NCBI RefSeq assembly: GCF_013408445.1
Contig: NZ_JACBZL010000001.1
Location: forward strand, 248,001-312,000
DNA: 64,000 nucleotides
Direction of reading: 5' to 3'
Source of the DNA: Corynebacterium tuberculostearicum
GTDB taxonomy: Bacteria; Actinomycetota; Actinomycetes; Mycobacteriales; Mycobacteriaceae
The position numbers were made by a program, and so were the translations under genes. How positions within the stretch are numbered: position 1 is the first letter of the stretch; the number at the start of each line of letters is the position of its first letter. Shown here one piece after another: positions 37,529-44,993 of this stretch. Below the pieces are notes generated by a model that was not told the origin of the DNA, did no database searches, and saw only the letters and a list, made by a program, of their open reading frames with translations.

Positions 37529-40113
37529 TGCGCATTCACCGCCTAGAACTCACCAACGTCCGCGGCATTGAACACCTGGTCCTGGATGAGTTGCCTGAGA
37601 CCGGCGTCGTGGTCATCCACGGCGAAAACGAGGCTGGCAAGTCCACCATCGTGGAGGCGCTCGACGTGGTGCTCACCGAAAAGCACAGCGGCCGCTCCAA
37701 GCGCATTCGCTCCCTGCAGCCGGTGGGCAAGGACGTTGCCCCAGAAATTACGGCCGAGCTGAGCGTGGGGGAGTACCGCTTCCGCATTGCCAAGCGCTGG
37801 CTGTCCAAGAAGTCGTGTGAGCTTAATGTCACTGCTCCACGGCCGGCGCAATTTACCGGCAGCCAGGCCGACGATGAACTGGAGCGTATCCTTTCAGAAC
37901 ACTTGGATCGCTCGCTTGTCGACGCCCTTTTTATGCGCCAAGACGACACCGGCGAGGCCATCTCAGCCGTCGGCATTCCCAGCCTGACCCGCGCGCTCGA
38001 GCGCGAATCCGGCCTGGCCGAGGACGAGGTTTCCGGCGACGATTCCGCGCTGCTGGCCCGCGTGGACAAGGAATATCAGCGCTATTTCACCGCGGCGAAG
38101 GGTAACCCGGCCGGCGAGTACAAGGAATCCGCCGCAGCGCTAGCCCGCGCCGAAGAAGAATGCGCAGAGGCTACCCGCGTACTGCGCGAGCTCGACTCCG
38201 TGGTCGAGCGCTACGAACAACTCGAGCGCGACCAAGCCGCCGCCGAAGTAGAGCTTCCCGCCGCCCGCGCCGACCTTGCAGAGAAACAAGCCCAGGCCGA
38301 GGAAGCCGCCACCGCGCAGGCCACCCTGGACTCCCATAAGGCCACCCTCGCTCGTGCTTCAGAGGATCTTGCCCGTGCGCAAGCCGCCGTCACCGAGCGC
38401 GCCGAGCTCGTCACCGCCGCCGAGGAATCTGCCGCGGCCACCGAGGCTGCCCAGCACAAGCTCACCGCCGCCCAGGACAAGGCGAAAGAAGAAGCCGCGG
38501 CCAAAGACTCGCTGGAGAAGCAACTAGCGGAGGCCAAAGAAGACTATGCCGCGGCCCGCAGCACCCTTAAACAGGCGCGCCGCCAGCAAGATAAGCAGAA
38601 GTTTGAGCAGCTCAGCGCCCGGCTAGAATCGCTTGACGGTCTAGCCGCCGAGGTAGACCAGGCACGTGCGGCCATCGCTCAGCGCGGCCGCGAGGTCACC
38701 GCGGCCGATATCACCGGCCTGCATAAGGCAGACTCAGCGTTGTCGGTGGCCGAGCGCCTGCACGAGGCCGCGGCCGCCAAGGTGCATTTCTCCGGGCCGG
38801 CCGGCTCCACCATCCGCGTCGATGGCGAGGACATCGAGGTGGGGGCGGACACCGCCGTCGAGCTTGTCGATTCCCGCGTGATCATCATCGGCGATATCAC
38901 CGCCCGCTTCTCGGCCGGTTCCTATTCCGCAGAGGACACCCTGCGCGATGTGGAACAGGCCCGCACCCGGCTGCACGAGCTGCTCGATACCCTCGGCGTA
39001 GAATCTGTGGCTGCGGCCGAAGAAGCCCATGAGACGCACCGTGCGCAGAACGACGACCTCGATGCCGCCACTCGCGCCCTTGCCGCGGAACTGGGAACTG
39101 ATGATTTGGGCGAGCTGCGCGGCCAGCATACTGCGCTGGCTGAGAAGATCGCGGACCTTGCGGACGAGGAGGAGCTAGACCTCGCCGCCGCCGAAGCCGC
39201 GGAGGAAGAAGCTAGCGAAAAGGTCGATGCGCTCGACCGCGAACTCGTGCCGTACCGCGAAAGCCGCCTGGCCCATGAGGCTGTGCGCCTCGATGCCGAA
39301 CTTGCTGCGGCCCGCGAAAACGCGCAGCGCGTGACTCGAGACCTTTCCTCCGCGCGTGAACGCGCCGCCGACGAGGACCTGCGTGCCGAGGTCACCCGCC
39401 TAGAAGGCGTCGTGGGAGACCTGCGCGGGCAGCTCGATCAGATGGAAGCCGTAGACCTTAACACCGCCAACTCCTTGGTGGAAGGCGCGCAGTCCCACCT
39501 GGATTACCTCACCGAACGCATCCAACGCTGCGAGGTAGACCTCGGCCGGCTATTTAGCGAGGTGAATTTCCACTCCGGTGCCGCCGAGCGCGCCCAACAG
39601 GCCACCTCGGCGGTGGAGATGGCCCGAGCGGTGTACGAGAGCGTGGACAAGCGTGCGCAAGCCGCACGCTACCTGCGCGAACTTTTGCTCAAGCACCGCG
39701 ACGCCGCCCGCCAGCGCTACGCCGCGCCCTTCGTGGCTGCACTGTCGCGGCTGGCCCGCACCGTGTACGGCGGCGACATCACTTTCGAGCTCGATGACGA
39801 CCTTCGCGTGACCACCCGCACTCAGGATAATGAGACGGTGAGCCTAGCGAGCTTGTCCGGTGGCGCCCGCGAGCAGCTGGCCATCCTCACTCGCTTTGCT
39901 ATCGCGCAATTAGTAGGGCCGGAGTCGGTTCCCGTCATCGTGGATGATGCGCTGGGCTCTACCGATGCACGCCGCCTGCAGCTTATGGCCACGCTGTTTT
40001 CCCACGTGGGACGAGACAACCAGGTATTGGTCTTTACCTGCATGCCAGAGCGCTACTCCCGGGTGCCGGGACGCGACGAGCGCGACATAGCTTCCCTCAA
40101 AGGGGTAATCTAG
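37528..40113 (+). CDS. Rad50/SbcC/YhaN-like coiled-coil ATPase
   Basis: 861 residues. N-terminal Walker A GENEAGKST (32-40), as in YhaN/RecN-like proteins, then long Ala/Glu-rich coiled coils (about 190-410 and 480-700), and the ABC signature LSGGAREQLA (776-785) with Walker B VPVIVDDALGSTD (about 800-812). There is no CxxC zinc hook. Between the coils (about 419-466) is a short beta-rich insert (VHFSGPAGSTIRVDGEDIEVG...). It partners the Mre11-like nuclease in DNA double-strand-break processing. It resembles mycobacterial Rv1278 in arrangement. Confidence 0.9.
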   Translation: MRIHRLELTNVRGIEHLVLDELPETGVVVIHGENEAGKSTIVEALDVVLTEKHSGRSKRIRSLQPVGKDVAPEITAELSVGEYRFRIAKRWLSKKSCELNVTAPRPAQFTGSQADDELERILSEHLDRSLVDALFMRQDDTGEAISAVGIPSLTRALERESGLAEDEVSGDDSALLARVDKEYQRYFTAAKGNPAGEYKESAAALARAEEECAEATRVLRELDSVVERYEQLERDQAAAEVELPAARADLAEKQAQAEEAATAQATLDSHKATLARASEDLARAQAAVTERAELVTAAEESAAATEAAQHKLTAAQDKAKEEAAAKDSLEKQLAEAKEDYAAARSTLKQARRQQDKQKFEQLSARLESLDGLAAEVDQARAAIAQRGREVTAADITGLHKADSALSVAERLHEAAAAKVHFSGPAGSTIRVDGEDIEVGADTAVELVDSRVIIIGDITARFSAGSYSAEDTLRDVEQARTRLHELLDTLGVESVAAAEEAHETHRAQNDDLDAATRALAAELGTDDLGELRGQHTALAEKIADLADEEELDLAAAEAAEEEASEKVDALDRELVPYRESRLAHEAVRLDAELAAARENAQRVTRDLSSARERAADEDLRAEVTRLEGVVGDLRGQLDQMEAVDLNTANSLVEGAQSHLDYLTERIQRCEVDLGRLFSEVNFHSGAAERAQQATSAVEMARAVYESVDKRAQAARYLRELLLKHRDAARQRYAAPFVAALSRLARTVYGGDITFELDDDLRVTTRTQDNETVSLASLSGGAREQLAILTRFAIAQLVGPESVPVIVDDALGSTDARRLQLMATLFSHVGRDNQVLVFTCMPERYSRVPGRDERDIASLKGVI

Positions 40114-40118
40114 GTCCC

Positions 40119-40625
40119 ATGCCTTATCAAACTCGCTGGTTAGACGACGAAGAGCAGGAGCTATGGCGCCTGCTCCTTGGCGCCGTGCGTAAGATCGATA
40201 GGGGAATGGAGGAAACGCTCAAGGCCGGCGGCGAAGTATCTGCCTCCGAGTTCGCCGTCCTCGTCGCCCTGTCCGAGGCACCGGAACAACGCCTGCGCCT
40301 GCACGAACTGTGCACGCAGCTGGAGTGGGACCGCTCCCGCGCCTCCCATCAGGTAACTCGCATGGAAAAGCGCGGCCTGCTCACCAAAGAACCAGACGAG
40401 GATGATGCACGCGGCATCAACGTGTGTGTGACCCACGTGGGCCTAGAACACCTGCGGCGTGCCGCTCCGGAGCACGTGGAATCCGTGCGCCGTATGGTCT
40501 TTGACCATCTGCAACCCGAGGACGTACCGGCGCTGCGGCGCTTTTTCACCGGAGTTCTTCAGGTCAATAACATCCCGGGCTATGAGGGGTACGTGCCAGA
40601 TTCGCTACTACACGGAAAGGATTAA
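40119..40625 (+). CDS. MarR-family transcriptional regulator
   Basis: 168 residues with a MarR winged helix: LRLHELCTQLEWDRSRASHQVTRMEKRGLLTKEPDEDDARGINVCVT, containing the recognition helix and the wing DDARG. ATG 40119 starts five bases after the ATPase gene stop, so it belongs to the same operon or is read through from it. Targets and ligand are unknown; it may control the operon or a distant gene. Confidence 0.88.
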   Translation: MPYQTRWLDDEEQELWRLLLGAVRKIDRGMEETLKAGGEVSASEFAVLVALSEAPEQRLRLHELCTQLEWDRSRASHQVTRMEKRGLLTKEPDEDDARGINVCVTHVGLEHLRRAAPEHVESVRRMVFDHLQPEDVPALRRFFTGVLQVNNIPGYEGYVPDSLLHGKD

Positions 40626-40630
40626 GCTCC

Positions 40631-40930
40631 ATGATGGGACAAGAGCTCTTTGAGCACCCGAAGAAGCAATATAAGACCTACGGGATCACCGCGTTGGAGG
40701 AGCTTAGCCCGCGCATCGGCGATCCAGAGGTGCACTTGGACGACGCCGCCAGCGAGGACCAAGTTGCCGCCATGGAGGAGGCACTTGAGGCCTACCCAGA
40801 TTCCGCTCTCACCTATGACCAAGACACCGAGCTGTGGATCGTCGGCGCGGAAAAAGACATTGAGCGCATGCTTGGTGACCGCGAGTCCTTCGTAGAGGCG
40901 CTGCTCAATGATGAGGACCCAGGAATTTAA
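40631..40930 (+). CDS. Small acidic protein of unknown function
   Basis: 99 residues (98 from the second ATG), acidic, alternating helices and strands, no motif recognised. It starts five bases after the MarR gene stop, with AAGGA (40617-40621) upstream, so it is translated. It is conserved in position as the last gene of the repair-type operon, but whether it shares that role is unknown. Confidence 0.65.
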   Translation: MMGQELFEHPKKQYKTYGITALEELSPRIGDPEVHLDDAASEDQVAAMEEALEAYPDSALTYDQDTELWIVGAEKDIERMLGDRESFVEALLNDEDPGI

Positions 40931-41038
40931 TCGCCGATTTTCGGTGTCAATCAAAAGTGCGAGGAATGCGGCCTTCTGGGCGCTTAACTGTTAAGATATC
41001 CGTAGTTAATCCTCGGTGGATCGAAAGGTTTTATCATT

Positions 41039-41242
41039 ATGAACGAGCGTGAGGCTCAGGAACAGCGCGAAGCAGCAGCCAGGGATAAGAGCAAGGGCTG
41101 GGTTTCCGTCTTCGTCCAGTGGATCCCGAACATGCTGCTGGCACTGGTAATGGTTGCTGCCATGTTCTTCGGTATGTACTACATCGAGCACGGCACCTTG
41201 GACATCACTCAGCCGATCACCAACGAGTTCATTACTCAGTAG
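41039..41242 (+). CDS. Small single-pass membrane protein
   Basis: 67 residues: charged N-terminus (MNEREAQEQREAAARDKSKGW), one membrane helix (about 28-48, IPNMLLALVMVAAMFFGMYYI), short outer tail. It has its own promoter-like -10 TAAGAT (40992-40997) and GAAAGG ribosome site, and a strong terminator, so it is an independent gene. Function not recognised. Confidence 0.75.
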   Translation: MNEREAQEQREAAARDKSKGWVSVFVQWIPNMLLALVMVAAMFFGMYYIEHGTLDITQPITNEFITQ

Positions 41243-41258
41243 CTTCGGCGCATAGAAG

Positions 41259-41296
41259 AATCCGGCTCTCCCTGCACACGGCGGGGGAGCCGGATT
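41259..41296. terminator. Bidirectional terminator
   Basis: AATCCGGCTC (41259-41268) with TCCC extends to a 14-bp stem against GGGGGAGCCGGATT (41283-41296), one G-U pair. ATTTTTATTT follows on the plus strand. It separates the small membrane protein from the convergent ABC permease gene. Confidence 0.9.
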
Positions 41297-41300
41297 ATTT

Positions 41301-42467
41301 TTATTTGCCCAAGGCTTGGCGCCAAGTCATTTTGCGCCCATTATTCAAAATGGCGCGGCGGTAGATGCGACCGACCAGCACGATAATCAGTGTGGTCACC
41401 ACAGCCATGAGCACATAGCTAGCTAGCAAGCCCAACCAGCTGAGGTTGCCCCCGGCCACCTGCATCGGAGCGACCAGCATGGACACCGGCGGCAACCAGG
41501 TCATTACCTGCATCCACGTGGCATCCAGGTGCATCCAGCCGAACATTGGTACATACATGGTGGCAAAGACGAGGAACAGGATAGGTGCCTGCGTGGACTG
41601 GAGATCCTCGGTGCGCTGCACCATGGAGCCGGCTGCAGCGTAGAGGCTGCCAAAGAAGAGTAGGCCTAGAATCTCGCCCACTAGGAGGACGGCTACCAAG
41701 CCATAGTCCAGTTTGATGTCACTAGCCAGGCCGGTTGCAGCAAGCGAGATTGCACCGCCGCCGAGGATGAGGAGGGTGGCCAAGAAACCGATGATGGTAT
41801 TGCCCAAAATCTTGCCGGCCAAAAAGTCCACCGGGCGTACGGAAGATAAGATAATTTCCACCACGCGGGAGGACTTTTCCTCCGTGACGCGGCCACCAAT
41901 TAAGCCGGCGAAGGTCATGACGGAAAAGACGACCACCATTGCGGCGATGAGGACCGTGGCTACGCCGGCCATCTTTTGTTCAGTGCCGTCCCCTTCTTCT
42001 AAGTTCACCTGATTTACCGTGGTCGAGGGGGTAGCCTTTTCTAACTCTTGTGGGTCAATATTGAGCGTATCCAGCGCAGTTGCTTGTGCTTGAGAAGCAA
42101 CGATTTGGTTGACGGTGGTGGTCACGGACGCTGGGGCATCCCCTTTGCTCACGAGTTCCCAGCCGTCGTTCTCGGCCGGCACTAAGGCGGCATCGGCGTC
42201 TTCATTCTCTACCATCTGCTGGGCTTCTGCGCGGTCTTTCGCCGCGGTGGCATCGATGCCGGAATCATCAAAGGCAGACGCTTCCATCCCCACGACGGCT
42301 ACGGAATCTGGTTCGTCATCGCCGCTGAAGAAATTGATAGCGATAGGGCCGATAACGGCACCGAGGATGAGTAGCAGCATGGTGCCCACCACCATCTTCG
42401 ACTTCAGCGCGACCGCCATCTCACGCTTGGCTACAACCCCGATGGTCTTCATTGCGGAATACTGCAT
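41301..42467 (-). CDS. ABC-2 type exporter permease (NatB-like)
   Basis: 388 residues. One helix near the N-terminus (about 25-45), an extracytoplasmic domain (about 50-165), then about five further helices starting at VATVLIAAMVVVFSVMTFAG, with the ABC-2 signature region VTEEKSSRVVEIILSSVRPVDFLAGKILGN. It forms the export channel with the ATPase encoded just upstream (3 bases). GAGG stands eight bases before ATG 42467; ATG 42452 is an alternative. The substrate may be Na+, a drug or a lipid; the nearby TipA-type regulator points to an antibiotic-like compound. Confidence 0.9.
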   Translation of the reverse strand: MQYSAMKTIGVVAKREMAVALKSKMVVGTMLLLILGAVIGPIAINFFSGDDEPDSVAVVGMEASAFDDSGIDATAAKDRAEAQQMVENEDADAALVPAENDGWELVSKGDAPASVTTTVNQIVASQAQATALDTLNIDPQELEKATPSTTVNQVNLEEGDGTEQKMAGVATVLIAAMVVVFSVMTFAGLIGGRVTEEKSSRVVEIILSSVRPVDFLAGKILGNTIIGFLATLLILGGGAISLAATGLASDIKLDYGLVAVLLVGEILGLLFFGSLYAAAGSMVQRTEDLQSTQAPILFLVFATMYVPMFGWMHLDATWMQVMTWLPPVSMLVAPMQVAGGNLSWLGLLASYVLMAVVTTLIIVLVGRIYRRAILNNGRKMTWRQALGK

Positions 42468-42470
42468 GGC

Positions 42471-43370
42471 CTAGGCCTCTTCGTTCTGGTTGCTGGTGAC
42501 GACGTCCTGGAAAAGCTCGGTCAGGTCTGGGATCTTGCGGCCGAAGGAATGAACCGGGCCTGCGGCGAGGGCTGCCTGCAGGATTGCCTGGTCATCGATG
42601 GTTTCATCGGCCTCGAGCACGACGGCGTCGGCAGTTTCTGCCACCAGCTCCGTGCCTTCCGGATACCAGCCGCGCGCTGGGGTAGCGACCTCAAAGCGGG
42701 GAGGGCCTTGGCTGCGCAGCTTATCGACGCCCCCTTCAGCCACCATATGCCCCTTCGTCACAATGCCCACGCGGTCACACAAGCGCTGCACCAGGTCCAA
42801 CTGGTGCGAGGAGAAAATGACGGGCACGCCGCGATTGGCGCGCTCGCGCAGCATGTCTGACATGACGTTGACCGCAACCGGGTCCAGCCCGGAGAAAGGC
42901 TCGTCCAGAATCAGCATGTCGGGGTCGTGGATGAGGGAGGCCGCGAGCTGTACTCGTTGCTGATTGCCCAAGGAGAGGTCATCGAGCTTATCGTCCATGC
43001 GCTCGCCCAGCCCCAGCTGTTCTAGGAGCTCAGTGCCGGCGCGCTTGGCGGCGGGCTTATCCATGCCGTGCAGTGTACCGAGGAAGACCAGCTGGCTAAG
43101 CAGAGGCTCTTTGCCGTAGAGCCCGCGCTCTTCTGGCATATAACCAATGCGGCGGCGGTTATCGTCATTGATTGGGGCGTCATCGAAGTAGACCTCGCCA
43201 GAGTCTTTGGCCAGCACACCAAGTGCAATGCGCATGGTGGTGGATTTTCCGGCGCCGTTGGATCCGACGAAACCGAAGATTTCGCCGTCACCAACGCTAA
43301 AGGTCATATCCCGCAGGGCTTGAGTCTCCCCGAAGGACTTATTGAGGTGGTCAATGGTCAAGGTGGGCAT
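42471..43370 (-). CDS. ABC exporter ATPase (NatA-like)
   Basis: 299 residues. Walker A GSNGAGKST, Q-loop YMPEERGLYG, signature LSLGNQQRVQLAASLI (SLGNQ in place of SGG-Q, typical of this exporter group), Walker B DMLILDEPFSGLDPVAVN and switch His FSSHQ. C-terminal region of about 80 residues beyond the core. Supplies energy to the NatB-like permease. GAGGA precedes ATG 43370 by seven bases. Confidence 0.93.
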   Translation of the reverse strand: MPTLTIDHLNKSFGETQALRDMTFSVGDGEIFGFVGSNGAGKSTTMRIALGVLAKDSGEVYFDDAPINDDNRRRIGYMPEERGLYGKEPLLSQLVFLGTLHGMDKPAAKRAGTELLEQLGLGERMDDKLDDLSLGNQQRVQLAASLIHDPDMLILDEPFSGLDPVAVNVMSDMLRERANRGVPVIFSSHQLDLVQRLCDRVGIVTKGHMVAEGGVDKLRSQGPPRFEVATPARGWYPEGTELVAETADAVVLEADETIDDQAILQAALAAGPVHSFGRKIPDLTELFQDVVTSNQNEEA

Positions 43371-43373
43371 GTG

Positions 43374-43880
43374 TTAGTCCTCCGAGTTCTGGTTGAAGGT
43401 CAGTGCGTAGCCGACAGCGGGCAACGTGGCAGAGATGAAGTAGCTAAAGAGCAGGTAGTAGCCAGCTCCAAGCAAATATTTGGTGCCAATAGTGCCGGTA
43501 ATTCCTCCGCCTAGGAACCAATTGCCTACGAGAAGGGTGACAAGATCGCCGGCAAAAAGAAACGCGTTAGACAGCTGGAAAGCCTTCCGGCGCCACTGGT
43601 CGAGAACCCGGGCCTCGTACTCATCAAGAGAGGACAGCGGCTTGCGGTCTTTGGAATCAATGGACACCCGCAGAATGGTCCAGGGAATGCAAGAAAGCAC
43701 CATTGCGATAGACATTCCTAACAGTGCCCAGTAAGAAGAAATCGCCAGGGCGACGATGAGGAAAATCGCGGATACAGCTACGCAGCCATACATTGACGCG
43801 ATTAATCCCCGGGTGGGGCCGAGCCTGCGGAACCGTTCGGCGCGGATCGTTGTTGAAACAGGGGCGTCGTTTGCTGTCAT
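43374..43880 (-). CDS. Four-helix membrane protein in the exporter operon
   Basis: 168 residues from MTANDAPVSTTIRAERF; four hydrophobic helices (about 25-45, 51-70, 105-125, 140-160). Two bases before the ATPase gene, so first gene of the exporter operon. Function not recognised; it may be an accessory subunit. The promoter region contains a 7-8-7 inverted repeat (43888-43909), probably an operator for the divergent MerR regulator. Confidence 0.72.
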   Translation of the reverse strand: MTANDAPVSTTIRAERFRRLGPTRGLIASMYGCVAVSAIFLIVALAISSYWALLGMSIAMVLSCIPWTILRVSIDSKDRKPLSSLDEYEARVLDQWRRKAFQLSNAFLFAGDLVTLLVGNWFLGGGITGTIGTKYLLGAGYYLLFSYFISATLPAVGYALTFNQNSED

Positions 43881-43887
43881 GCATTCA

Positions 43888-43909
43888 AGTGTTGCATAAA
43901 CCCAACACT
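43888..43909 (-). promoter_or_regulatory. Inverted repeat in the exporter promoter
   Basis: AGTGTTG-CATAAACC-CAACACT is a perfect 7-8-7 inverted repeat immediately upstream of the membrane-protein start. It differs from the CCTGACG/CGTTAGG repeat in front of the MerR gene, so a separate regulator is possible. Confidence 0.55.
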
Positions 43910-43941
43910 CTGGCAACAGTTTCTGCAGATTTTCTTTGGGG

Positions 43942-43972
43942 TTGACCCTGACGCGACGTTAGGCGCGACAAT
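43942..43972 (+). promoter_or_regulatory. MerR-type promoter with 19-bp spacer
   Basis: TTGACC (-35, 43942-43947) and GACAAT (-10, 43967-43972) are separated by 19 bp, the overlong spacing typical of MerR-activated promoters. Within the spacer is CCTGACG-CGA-CGTTAGG (43947-43963), a 7-3-7 repeat with one mismatch. The A of the ATG at 43979 lies at the expected transcription start, so the mRNA is leaderless. Confidence 0.8.
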
Positions 43973-43978
43973 GTCACC

Positions 43979-44776
43979 ATGGACGACATCGATGAAGTTC
44001 TTTATACCGTTGGCGAGGTAGCAGCGCTCTTCCGCATTACGGTGCGCACCTTGCACCACTGGGAGGCACAAGGCTTGCTGTGTCCTACGTGGCGCAGCTG
44101 GTCCAATTACCGGCTGTATACCGAGGAAGACTGCGCCCGCGTGCAGAAGATTCTGATCTACCGCGCTACCGGTATGAAATTGACCGATATTAAACAGCTG
44201 CTAGATGGCGATGCTTCCGATCTGGAACATTTGCGGAGGCAAAGAGAAAGCCTGCTCGCGCAGCGAGACAGTCTTAGCGACATGCTGGCAGCAATTGACA
44301 CCTTGATGGAGGATGCAATGAATAACCGAAAGCTCACCACCGAAGAAATTGGGCAGATTGTCGGCGATGCCAACTTCGCCGCGCACCAACAAGAAGCCGA
44401 GGAGGCCTACGGATCGACTGAGGATTGGGCTATGTATCAGCAGCGCACTGCCGGCTGGTCGGAGAAGAACTGGAGCGATGCGCAAGCCGGCGTCGCTGAG
44501 GTGGAAAAAGAACTGGCCGAGGCCGTAGCAGGCGGTGTGGCTGCGGGGTCGGAGGAGGCCCAAGGGCTCGTCGACAAGCATCGCGTAGCTCTCAGTGCCT
44601 TCTTTCCCGTCACGCCGGCAAAGCACTTCTTAATTTCGCGCGGCTATGTGGCTGATGAACGCTTCCGTGCCCATTATGAGGCGCAGCAGGAGGGGTTGGC
44701 GCAGTGGCTGGCAGACGCGATTGAGCATGCGGCTAAGGCGCAAGGGGTGGATACCGACAAGCCGGAGTGGAAATAG
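43979..44776 (+). CDS. MerR-family regulator with TipAS ligand domain
   Basis: 265 residues. Residues about 8-77 are a MerR helix-turn-helix (YTVGEVAALFRITVRTLHHWEAQGLL...YRLYTEEDCARVQKI), then a coiled linker (82-110) and a TipAS antibiotic-recognition domain (about 125-255, EDWAMYQQRTAGWSEKNWSD; HFLISRGYVADERFRAHYEA). TipAL-type proteins bind thiopeptides and other drugs and activate their own promoter and resistance genes; here the divergent ABC exporter operon is the likely target. Its promoter has the MerR spacer architecture. Confidence 0.9.
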   Translation: MDDIDEVLYTVGEVAALFRITVRTLHHWEAQGLLCPTWRSWSNYRLYTEEDCARVQKILIYRATGMKLTDIKQLLDGDASDLEHLRRQRESLLAQRDSLSDMLAAIDTLMEDAMNNRKLTTEEIGQIVGDANFAAHQQEAEEAYGSTEDWAMYQQRTAGWSEKNWSDAQAGVAEVEKELAEAVAGGVAAGSEEAQGLVDKHRVALSAFFPVTPAKHFLISRGYVADERFRAHYEAQQEGLAQWLADAIEHAAKAQGVDTDKPEWK

Positions 44777-44826
44777 AAGGCTCGTGTGCAGCTAAGGTAG
44801 ACCTAGCTGACCAGAAAACAAGCAAA

Positions 44827-44860
44827 CCGCTGACCACCAGAAAGTCCTGGTGGTCAGCGG
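44827..44860 (-). terminator. tRNA-Arg terminator
   Basis: CCGCTGACCACCAG (44827-44840) and CTGGTGGTCAGCGG (44847-44860) form a perfect 14-bp stem with a six-base loop. On the minus strand it lies seven bases after the tRNA 3' end and is followed by TTTGCTTGTTTT. Confidence 0.85.
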
Positions 44861-44866
44861 TGAATG

Positions 44867-44940
44867 TGTCCCCGACAGGGATCGAACCTGCGACCTTCGG
44901 TACCGGAAACCGATGCTCTAATCCGCTGAGCTACGGAGAC
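44867..44940 (-). tRNA. tRNA-Arg, anticodon CCG
   Basis: On the minus strand a 74-base cloverleaf: acceptor GTCTCCG/CGGGGAC plus discriminator A, D arm GCTC...GAGC, anticodon stem TCGGT/ACCGA with loop TTCCGGT (anticodon CCG, reading CGG), and T arm GCAGG-TTCGATC-CCTGT. The 3' CCA is not encoded. Confidence 0.96.
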
Positions 44941-44993
44941 ATCGCTGGGAGAATTCCCAACGATGTGATTTTAGCGCATGGGTTAGTGGGGGA

